A stretch of 64,000 bases of DNA, from the NCBI GenBank assembly GCA_021405325.1, contig QWII01000030.1, positions 30,061 to 94,060 on the forward strand, read 5' to 3'. Under the pieces are notes generated by a model, which made no database searches, was not told where the DNA came from, and saw only the letters and a list, made by a program, of their open reading frames with translations. This DNA is from Caldilinea sp. CFX5 (GTDB lineage Bacteria > Chloroflexota > Anaerolineae > Caldilineales > Caldilineaceae). Positions within the stretch are counted from its first letter, which is position 1; each line of letters begins with the position of its first letter. This document shows, piece by piece, positions 58,801 through 64,000 of the stretch. The position numbers and the translations under genes are program-made.

Positions 58801-59757
58801 TTCGGTGGTATAGAAGGAGCCAATGCCGTTGACGCTCTCATAGAAGACCCGGTAGCTCATGACGTAGGCTTTGGGCGCCACGCCGCTGATCGTGCCGACA
58901 TTGAAGCCGTTATAGGTGGCAGTGACAATGCCGCCGGCTGCCGTCGAAGCGGTGTGCATCCCATGCGACGTACCATTGACGCCCGGCCAGGGATTCTCAT
59001 CACCAGGAGCCGGCGGGTCCCAGGAGCGGAAGTAGGCGCGCGAGGCGATGATCTTGCCGTTGTTGTTGGCGGTTAACCCCAACCCATTGGGGCCATAGCC
59101 GGGCGGGTAGCTGTACCCGGCGCCATTCATCATCGCCGCCTTGTTATGCACGCCGCCATCCATCGAAGCCACCTTGATGCCGGCGCCGCCATTGGCGCGC
59201 CCGCCGACGGCGTTCCAGAGGATGGGGGCATTAATCAGCGTCGTGCTGGTGTAAAGCTGGGTGTAGTGGGGCGTGTCGAAATAGACATTCTTGACGCCGG
59301 GTAATTTAACCAGCGTGCGCAAGGCGTCGGCTTTCGGCGTGGCGCCAGGGTTAACCGACAAGCCATTGAAGACAATCTGATAGGTCGCCTCTTCCGTGCC
59401 GCCGGCCTCGTTGCCGAAGGTTGCAACTGTCGCATCGGCCAGCGCACTCTTCATATTGCTCACAAAGACGGCCTGTTCGGCGCGCAACTGGTTGATATAG
59501 GCCTGGGCGGCGGCTGAGTTGGCATCCAACTTACCATTGACGGCAGCCGCGGTCACATCGGTCAAGTAAGCGGCGGCGAGGGGGGGACTGTCCAATTCAA
59601 CAATGAGACGGGGCGATTCAGCAGCGGCCTTCTCTGCCGGAGCAGCAGGGCCATCGCTGACCACGGGGGTTTGCACTTCTGCATGAGCGATGGGTGTGAT
59701 CATCATGCTGAAGATGACGATCACAGCGATCATGCGCATGACTCGACTTTTTAACAT
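55837..59757 (-). CDS. Large secreted S8-family subtilase with CHRD and PKD modules
   Basis: A 1306-aa serine peptidase. A signal peptide ('AVIVIFSMMITPIAHAE') is followed by an inhibitor-I9-like propeptide (to about 160). The catalytic triad is visible: Asp in 'KVASMDGGVHN' (about 197), His in 'GTSHGMHTASTA' (about 265), Ser in 'SGTSMAAPHVAG' (about 604), with a PA domain ('NIEGCNAWPAGAFTG') inserted between His and Ser. Later come Fn3-like parts, a CHRD domain ('LSGTQEVPPVTTLTRG', 'GMHIHVGAAG'), a PKD-like block ('RWDFGDGSPYVIS') and the terminal 'LYLPVVRK'. AAAGGAGAAG precedes the start. It should degrade extracellular protein. Confidence 0.92.
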   Translation of the reverse strand: MLKSRVMRMIAVIVIFSMMITPIAHAEVQTPVVSDGPAAPAEKAAAESPRLIVELDSPPLAAAYLTDVTAAAVNGKLDANSAAAQAYINQLRAEQAVFVSNMKSALADATVATFGNEAGGTEEATYQIVFNGLSVNPGATPKADALRTLVKLPGVKNVYFDTPHYTQLYTSTTLINAPILWNAVGGRANGGAGIKVASMDGGVHNKAAMMNGAGYSYPPGYGPNGLGLTANNNGKIIASRAYFRSWDPPAPGDENPWPGVNGTSHGMHTASTAAGGIVTATYNGFNVGTISGVAPKAYVMSYRVFYESVNGIGSFYTTEGIAALEDIVQDGADVVNNSWGGGPGSIGGEFDPLDTALINATKAGVFVSMSNGNAGPGLGTGDHPSAHYINVAASTTGGTLASGRVSVPNEANLQDLAFSTASFGAELPIGQVQDFTYLPAGAVNAANIEGCNAWPAGAFTGKAALIRRGTCEFGVKVLNAERAGATFAVVYNNATGGDGLINMGPGAVGDQVTIPSIFIGRTNGEALVNLYNTQGAAAAILRVDTKAFQAGSDPDRIIGFSSRGPGVGGVLKPDIAAPGVNILAQGYTEGVTGEARHLGYGQASGTSMAAPHVAGAAALVQQLRPTWSVAAIKSALMSTSKYMNIYLADGTTPAQPLDMGAGRLDLAKAADPGVILDPPSLSFGFVPTGTQKTITVTVTSVAAAAETYALSTLYTGDGFAPTQTKAVPGITANVASLSLNPGESKKVAITFNSVTGMGMGDNQGYVIMDGPTHDAHMPAWARVVPAAPVADVLLVDGDFSTLGPSFNFNLPDYRWYYINTLEQLGYTYHVLNYDLEAIPDAATLSGYRAIVYFTGENFVNGAGLADLDMDRLVEYLNAGGSVIVMGQDMAATIDHDVTDPSNPHFFYQSRLGANWIQDSISGDATPQSLIQPTGSAPDFLDDVVVDLTQPRQLAATGPLSGTQEVPPVTTLTRGSFSIFHDIDSNYTSFRVTIIPSTTQPITVTGMHIHVGAAGANGPVIRNLAPLGGLTLPRLVTNTLRVSGVISPSLNVTEVQQMVNNGLYINVHTTVNPGGAIRGQIEPRILDNQAFVDEIDNAFHDGTQDPNGDDNLTSIPLLSYPGPFNLHNGTVAMGHRLQPSLEKPGITYSGRSVYATFGLEGMSNRFNATVGVTPTTRSELLGAFLDWTWAPAPTTVQITNTVAVSSTLHQFSASAAYGLQQRSANTLFPRTVQYRWDFGDGSPYVISVGAQASHQYLCGVDNQHTMRVEITDNYGNVIIGSKEIDVSKSCATNVGPKSQLYLPVVRK

Positions 59758-59879
59758 GTGGGCTTCTCCTTTGCGCCGTGCGCGCATTATGCTTTGCGAA
59801 GATCATGTTGAAAATAAAAGTTGCCTGGGTTGGGGTAAAATCCAGTTCATACCAAGGGGTAGTAAAAACTGTCTTCTAT

Positions 59880-59908
59880 TATATATCACAAAATTGAATA
59901 GTTTGCAA
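59880..59908 (-). promoter_or_regulatory. Promoter of the subtilase gene
   Basis: On the minus strand TTGCAA (59903-59908), a 17-bp spacer and TATATA (59880-59885), or TATAAT two bases further on. The leader is about 115 nt. The rest of 59758-60029 is AT-rich without a gene. Confidence 0.55.
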
Positions 59909-60029
59909 ATAGCTTACAAAAAATATTACAGACTCCCAAGGCGCCTACGGGATATTTATTTCTTTAAATATGCCAAAGAAGGGGACGATTCAAGCTGCTC
60001 GCAGTCGGGCACTTGGCAAGCGGTTCCAT

Positions 60030-61247
60030 TTAGAGCATAATCGCAATGGCATTGGCAATGGTGCGCAGCACAATCATATCACCCTCTTCAAATTGGCGCG
60101 GCGCTTCCAATGCGACGATCTGAATGACGCCCAAGGTCCGTTCGTTGCGAATAATCGGCGTCACCAGTGCGCGACCGGCTTCATTATAATAGAAGCGCTC
60201 CAAACTTTCGGCATTGTCATCAGGATTGTAAAAGATGGGCTGTCCTGCCTGCATTGTCCAGTCAATAATGCTCCGGATGTAAGGGTGCAATTCGGCGTAG
60301 CTGTTTGCTTCTTTCGCCCACAGTTGGTCATTGAGATAAATCAGCACATCAACTCGACCAAAGGTTTCGCCAATCCCGTTGATCAGATTTTCAATGAGGG
60401 CGTCAAAGCTGTGAACCGCGGTGAGGGAGCGGGTAAATAACTGTAAACTGAGCAGTTGATTGGCGCGGTCATCCAGTTCGTGGCGCAACTTGGCAATCTG
60501 CAAAATGCGAGCCAGGGTATGCGCAATGGCATGAAAATCCTGGCAAAGTTCCGGGTCATCAAAACCGGTTGTACTCTCTGACCCCAGCAGAATGGCGCCG
60601 ACCACGCGCTCTTGGGCGCGCGTCGGCAGGACACGATCTTGGGTGCGCAAGGGGAGGATCATCAAGGCGCCATCCAACGGCATCCAGGGAAATTCTTCGG
60701 CGCGGGGGCGTTTGGCGCTCTGAATATCAGGGATGATCAAATAATCCGCTTCATCGGGATCAAGCCGCGGGAGGAGCGCCCGCGCCAGCACCCCCCACAA
60801 GGGAAAGGGGCAACTTTTGCCCACAAAGCGCCAGCCATCCGGCACCCCCCGTAAACATTGGTAGGTATAGGGGCCTAGCTCCGCTTCGCCCAAAATAAAG
60901 ACGGCAAAGCGTAAAGGCGTCTTCTCCCAAACCACATCCAGGCCAACTTCTAAGACATCGGCAATGTCCACCTGCACATTGGTATATTCAGTAATGCGTT
61001 GCAACAACTCAAGTTGATGAATGCGTTGACGCAAGCGCTTCATTTGCTCGCGCAGATGTTGCTGTTGCCAACCTACCTGCTGTTGCAGCAAGGAGTGCCG
61101 CTGATAGTCGTCTCCTCTGGGCGCGCCGTTCGTCAGTGGGGTCTCATAGGTAGCGAAGCGCTGCTGATTCATCTCGGTTAGCGCGCCTAACTGTTCAACT
61201 TGCTCTAAAATTTGTTGTAGCAGTACGGTAATTGTTTGTTCGTTCAC
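60030..61247 (-). CDS. GAF-domain sensor protein
   Basis: About 405 aa with no kinase or output domain visible. An N-terminal coiled coil ('LLQQILEQVEQLGALTEMN', 'QMKRLRQRIHQLELLQRI') leads to a GAF-like domain ('RFAVFILGEAELGPYTYQ'; ends near 'VVGAILLGSESTTGFDD') and a second one (about 275-405, 'VDVLIYLNDQLWAKE', 'TPIIRNERTLGVIQIVAL'). GAF domains bind small ligands and dimerise. Start GTG at 61247 (GAGGAACGCA upstream). It is transcribed away from the response regulator-cyclase at 61565 and may sense input for it. That pairing is inferred from position only. Confidence 0.75.
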   Translation of the reverse strand: MNEQTITVLLQQILEQVEQLGALTEMNQQRFATYETPLTNGAPRGDDYQRHSLLQQQVGWQQQHLREQMKRLRQRIHQLELLQRITEYTNVQVDIADVLEVGLDVVWEKTPLRFAVFILGEAELGPYTYQCLRGVPDGWRFVGKSCPFPLWGVLARALLPRLDPDEADYLIIPDIQSAKRPRAEEFPWMPLDGALMILPLRTQDRVLPTRAQERVVGAILLGSESTTGFDDPELCQDFHAIAHTLARILQIAKLRHELDDRANQLLSLQLFTRSLTAVHSFDALIENLINGIGETFGRVDVLIYLNDQLWAKEANSYAELHPYIRSIIDWTMQAGQPIFYNPDDNAESLERFYYNEAGRALVTPIIRNERTLGVIQIVALEAPRQFEEGDMIVLRTIANAIAIML

Positions 61248-61392
61248 TGCGTTCCTCGCGAAAGTGTAGCCACCTGCTTGCCAGACCGCCGCTCCGTAAA
61301 TCTCTGCGCGATGACGGTGCGGGTCAGGTTGCCACGAAAATGGCTGTTTGATCGCTCGCACAGCCAACAAGGAGCCGTTTACCAACTTTTGC

Positions 61393-61450
61393 GTTAACTA
61401 CTAAGCCCGCTCATTGCCAATCACGGACTGACGATGAGCTTAGTCGTTAC
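61393..61450. repeat. Degenerate palindrome of the GTAACTACTAAG type
   Basis: GTTAACTACTAAGC (61393-61406) and GCTTAGTCGTTAC (61438-61450) form imperfect outer arms. The core 'ccaatcacggactgac' recalls but no longer matches the GGTCCGTGACC core, so it looks like a decayed copy of the family. Confidence 0.6.
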
Positions 61451-61564
61451 CTTTTGCGTAAGATCTAACTCTATACTATAATTTATCATGAAGTAAGGTA
61501 ATAGTAAATTTTAGTGACGTTGTCGTCAAGCTTTTGACATAGAAAATTGACTAATAAGGATGCT

Positions 61565-62650
61565 ATGGAAGCAATCAATCCGCCATCATTAGAAACCTTC
61601 AAGATACTTTTGGTTGACGATGAACCGAGTACGCTGCAATTGGTGCGTAAGATTTTGCAGGCTGACGGTCATAAAATCTACGAAGCGGTTGATGGGGTGC
61701 AGGCGATTGAGGTCTTTGAAGCGACCCAACCCGACCTGGTGTTGCTGGATGTGGTGATCCCCAAGATTGACGGGTTGGGCGTTTTACAGGAGATTCGGCG
61801 CCGGGATCGTCTGGCCGGGGTCATCATGGTCAGCGCGCTCACCTCGGAACAACTGGCGGTCAAGTCCATGTTAAGCGGCGCCGATGATTATATCAGCAAG
61901 CCCTTTAAGTTAAATACGATCCGGCTTCATATCCGCCAGGTGATGGACAAGGTCTACCTACGGCGGCACAACGCTACCTTACAAGATCAGTTGCTCCACG
62001 CCAACGAAAAATTGCGCCACTACATGGCTGATCCGCTGGTGGAAACACTCATGGCCAGCCCGTCCTTACCCAGTTTGGGTGGTGAACGGCAGGTTATCAC
62101 CATCTTGTTTATGGACTTTTGCAATTTTTCGGCAACGTCGCAACACTTCGCGCCTGATCAATTATTGCAATTGTTAAATGCCTACTTTGCCGAATTGGCG
62201 ACGGCGATCTTCGAAAATGGCGGCTATATGGATAAGATCATGGGCGACGGCTTTATGGCGCTCTTTAATGTCCCCTCCGCCCTGCCCGATCATGCGTCAA
62301 TGGCGGTGCGAGCGGCGTTGCAAATGCGGCGGCAGCTTTTGCGTAAAAACGAGTTACACGAAGTACGGATGAATATTCGCGTCGGCATCCACACGGGCGA
62401 AGCGGTGGTGGGTAATATTGGCACACCCCGCTTAATGAATTATACGGCCATCGGCGAAGCGGTCAATCTTGCCAAACGGTTGGAAGAATCAAGTGAACCG
62501 GGGCAAATTTTGTTAAGCGCCGCCACCCGTAACCTCCTCAACTTTCAACGGCTGGATGTGGAAACGATTCAAGTGACGGCGTTGGGACAACGCAAATTTA
62601 AAGGGTTTGAGAAGCCGGAAGATATTTACGCCATCATTGACGCCATTTAA
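61565..62650 (+). CDS. Response regulator-adenylate/guanylate cyclase fusion
   Basis: A 361-aa signalling protein. The receiver domain (about 12-130) has acidic Asp18-Asp19, phospho-acceptor Asp62 in 'VLLDVVIPKIDG', Ser90 and Lys112 in 'DDYISKPFK'. A linker coiled coil joins it to a class III cyclase: first metal Asp in 'ILFMDFCNFSATS', 'GGYMDKIMGDGFMALFN' with base-binding Lys and second metal Asp, and 'NYTAIGEAVNLAKRLEES' before the C-terminal strands. It should make cAMP (or cGMP) when phosphorylated. No histidine kinase is in the window. ATG at 61565 follows AAGGATGCT. Confidence 0.9.
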   Translation: MEAINPPSLETFKILLVDDEPSTLQLVRKILQADGHKIYEAVDGVQAIEVFEATQPDLVLLDVVIPKIDGLGVLQEIRRRDRLAGVIMVSALTSEQLAVKSMLSGADDYISKPFKLNTIRLHIRQVMDKVYLRRHNATLQDQLLHANEKLRHYMADPLVETLMASPSLPSLGGERQVITILFMDFCNFSATSQHFAPDQLLQLLNAYFAELATAIFENGGYMDKIMGDGFMALFNVPSALPDHASMAVRAALQMRRQLLRKNELHEVRMNIRVGIHTGEAVVGNIGTPRLMNYTAIGEAVNLAKRLEESSEPGQILLSAATRNLLNFQRLDVETIQVTALGQRKFKGFEKPEDIYAIIDAI

Positions 62651-62731
62651 TCCAATCGCGTAACCAATCGAGGGCGGATTGCGACCATACCAATCGTCTG
62701 TGCGGGATAGCGCTCTGTCACGCGCACATGG

Positions 62732-62840
62732 TTATCCCTTCACCGCCCCCTCAATCATTGCCTGAAAGAAGATCCGGCGGATAAACAAAAAAAGCACGAC
62801 CACCGGCAAGATGTAGCGCAACGAGATGGTATTACTTGCT
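62732..62840 (-). pseudogene. Remnant of a MalG-like sugar ABC permease
   Basis: The minus strand reads 'NTISLRYILPVVVLFLFIRR' and '..FFQAMIEGAVKG' then TAA at 62732. This is the final ~36 residues of a CUT1 permease (compare the tail of the permease at 4825). Nothing upstream continues it and there is no start, so it is a truncated leftover, cut next to the toxin gene. Confidence 0.7.
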
Positions 62841-62868
62841 CGTTGCGGAATGATGGAAAAATCTGCAG

Positions 62869-63135
62869 TTATGGGAAGTAACGATAAATATCACGACGAT
62901 GCAGACAACGAACAAAGGTGACAGTATCATTTTCCATGGTGATACCAATGCGATAATCACCAATCCGAATGCGATAGTATGGCCCGTCGGCGGTTAACCG
63001 CTTGATGTTGCTGATCTCACGAAGACTGTTTACACGTTCAACTTGTTCAATTAACGTCTGAACCTGCTGTAGAAGTGTTTTCTTGCGAATCTTGCGTAAA
63101 TCTTTGCTAAAACTTTGTCGGAATTGAACGTTCAT
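62869..63135 (-). CDS. RelE/ParE-family toxin
   Basis: An 88-aa protein with the RelE/ParE toxin pattern: 'FRQSFSKDLRKIRKK' at the N-terminus, 'LREISNIKRLTADGPYYRIR', 'GDYRIGITMENDTVTFVRCL' and the C-terminal 'HRRDIYRYFP'. The RxG.YRI segment and the late His/Arg/Tyr are typical of mRNA-cutting RelE-like members, but ParE-type gyrase inhibition cannot be excluded. It overlaps the antitoxin stop by four bases (ATGA). Confidence 0.9.
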   Translation of the reverse strand: MNVQFRQSFSKDLRKIRKKTLLQQVQTLIEQVERVNSLREISNIKRLTADGPYYRIRIGDYRIGITMENDTVTFVRCLHRRDIYRYFP

Positions 63136-63344
63136 GCCTTGCCGCCCAAAAGCTGAAATATCTCCTCTCGGCTCACCAGATCAGTCTCCTCACCTTCTTT
63201 GATAGCGCGCATGACTGCCGTGTCTTCCATAGCTTCTGCAACAACGGCTGTAAACCAATCGCGTCGTTGATCAAGCACTTCAACCAATACTTCGCGGAGG
63301 ATTGTTTTGAGCCGATCTTCATCCGATAGTTGTGTAATCATCAT
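63132..63344 (-). CDS. RelB-like antitoxin
   Basis: A 70-aa helical, acidic protein ('MMITQLSDEDRLKTILREV...') directly upstream of, and overlapping, the RelE-like toxin. The 'AIKEGEETDLVSREEIFQLL' tail is the toxin-wrapping type. GGAGG lies upstream of the double ATG. Because the pair sits beside a permease remnant and a truncated fragment, this corner looks like a small mobile or recently rearranged insert. Confidence 0.8.
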   Translation of the reverse strand: MMITQLSDEDRLKTILREVLVEVLDQRRDWFTAVVAEAMEDTAVMRAIKEGEETDLVSREEIFQLLGGKA

Positions 63345-63384
63345 GATGGCCTCCAGATTTAATTTGCTTACAAACTACTATTAC

Positions 63385-63390
63385 ATTATA
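63385..63390 (-). promoter_or_regulatory. -10 element of the toxin-antitoxin operon
   Basis: TATAAT on the minus strand, about 40 bases ahead of the antitoxin start. No clear -35 element is visible. Confidence 0.5.
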
Positions 63391-63469
63391 CCACATCAAA
63401 CAATAGTAAGCCTGTTAGAATATCAAGGTAAATCACTAGTACACGACGGCGTAAATAAACCCATAGTTG

Positions 63470-63520
63470 CCAGTGAGACAGTGAGACAGTGACTGACTTA
63501 CTGTCCTACTGACCTACTGG
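63470..63520. repeat. Low-complexity hairpin of CAGT/ACTG words
   Basis: 'CCAGT..CAGT..ACAGT' on the left pairs with 'ACTGT..ACTG..ACTGG' on the right. Its reverse complement resembles 36888-36905 (GCCAGTAGGCCAGTAAGACAG), so the word set recurs in the window. Confidence 0.6.
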
Positions 63521-63657
63521 CTTGCTTAGGCCGCTCTGTACTAGGATGTTCGTCGACCTTTGTATAAGGTCTTCTTGTAGCGGTCCAAAGCAGACTATTA
63601 AGGATATTGATAGCTCTTAAATATTGAGTACGGGCCTCTTTGGGTGCAATCGGTTGT

Positions 63658-63786
63658 TTATTTATTTGCTTCTTCGAGCCGCCTCTCAATAAGAGATGCT
63701 CCAATAATTGCAGTGCCTCGATCCGTTTGGGATTCCAATTCCTCAAAAATCATCTGATGAGTTTCATCTGTTATAGTCCAGGTCAT
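63658..63786 (-). pseudogene. Short MltR/DUF4145-like N-terminal fragment
   Basis: A 42-aa ORF whose middle 'EELESQTDRGTAIIGASLIERRLEE' matches the typical 'DR.xAIxxAAxLExxLE' helix of MltR-like and DUF4145-type proteins. It stops at 63658 right after this helix. The family usually continues for at least another 80 residues and no frame does so. It is best read as a truncated gene, or as a genuinely short member. Confidence 0.5.
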
Positions 63787-63822
63787 ATTGTGGATTTCTA
63801 GAAAATGAACTGTAATAAAAGT

Positions 63823-63907
63823 TAGGAGTTACGCAGTTGGACAAGACCTGTCAGGTTTGCGAAACCTGACAGGTCTCTGGTAGCGCCCGTCAACTGCGTA
63901 ACTCCTA
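63823..63907. repeat. Nested palindrome at the right end of the window
   Basis: Outer 17-bp arms (63823-63839, 63891-63907) enclose a 14-bp inner stem (GACCTGTCAGGTTT with AAACCTGACAGGTC, 63845-63875). The word GTTACGCAG in the arm echoes the other palindromes. No gene is seen in 63787-64000. Confidence 0.8.
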
Positions 63908-64000
63908 AAAAGTAAAGCAACTAATGAAGATATGGAAAACATTAAAGAAAATTAGCTAGGTCATTATAGTAAAGTCAGCAGAAAAAGCCAGCATAAAGGA

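Noticed and set aside
57892..59076. A 394-codon frame antisense to the subtilase
   Set aside because: Same reasoning: the subtilase triad and domains are on the other strand and this frame has no motifs.
63498..63746. An 82-codon frame at the right end overlapping the MltR-like fragment
   Set aside because: It overlaps the fragment in another frame. The MltR-like reading has a matching family motif and this one has none.
1..64000. CRISPR arrays, tRNA/rRNA genes, complete insertion sequences, retron or DGR reverse transcriptase
   Set aside because: Read for these on both strands and found none. The repeats present are inverted, single-copy or low-complexity, not spacer-separated direct repeats.

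Overview
The window looks like the chromosome of a free-living, heterotrophic, GC-rich member of the Chloroflexota (Anaerolineae/Caldilineae-like). This is an inference. It rests on two CUT1-type sugar importers with Tat/lipobox binding proteins, several very large secreted proteins, three of which carry an L(Y/F)LP(V/L)(V/I)-type tail motif, an nSTAND-WD40 conflict operon, and many intergenic palindromes. No rRNA, tRNA, CRISPR array or complete transposon was seen.

Layout. (a) 1-6.6 kb, + strand: an NHL-repeat protein cut by the window edge, a truncated endonuclease/phosphatase pseudogene, a binding protein plus two permeases of a sugar ABC importer behind a near-consensus promoter, a candidate small RNA, and a cupin. 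(b) 6.7-28 kb, almost all - strand: a SpoIID-domain protein, then a long metabolic block. In transcription order the block is a TIM-barrel isomerase, a second CUT1 importer, a DegT aminotransferase, a ceramidase-like hydrolase, another TIM-barrel isomerase, two exporter-type ABC proteins, a phytanoyl-CoA dioxygenase-like protein, an M20 amidohydrolase, a rhomboid protease, an epimerase and a 2-hydroxyacid dehydrogenase. Neither importer has its own ATPase, so a shared ATPase encoded elsewhere is expected. (c) 28.4-39.6 kb, + strand: an accessory region. It starts with an AT-rich two-gene module of an N6-adenine methylase with a G9 tract and a PD-(D/E)XK protein. An ABC-F ATPase behind a textbook attenuator follows, then a second PhyH-like protein, an Rpn-like nuclease, an ATPase-nuclease fusion and a Uma2-type nuclease. 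(d) 40-45.5 kb: a 1839-residue secreted protein with a HExxH peptidase-like domain, a VWA domain and a papain-like domain. (e) 45.8-49.2 kb: a beta-class DNA methyltransferase, a small unknown, an SDR, and a DUF3037/HipA-like kinase pair. (f) 49.4-55.4 kb: a compact three-gene operon of an FGE/C-type-lectin-fold protein, a SIR2-like protein and an nSTAND1 ATPase with 14 WD40 repeats. This is the best candidate for an incompletely described conflict/immunity system. (g) 55.8-64 kb: a large subtilase, a GAF protein divergent from a response regulator-adenylate cyclase, a permease remnant, a RelE/RelB-like toxin-antitoxin pair and a truncated MltR/DUF4145-like fragment.

Intergenic DNA is unusually rich in perfect hairpins. 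Three share a common core; others share outer arms or a conserved loop. They cluster at gene 3' ends and probably serve as terminators or mRNA stabilisers, or are remnants of mobile palindromic elements.

All calls are from reading the sequence; no database search was run. Residue positions are approximate unless they name a motif counted from the stated start.
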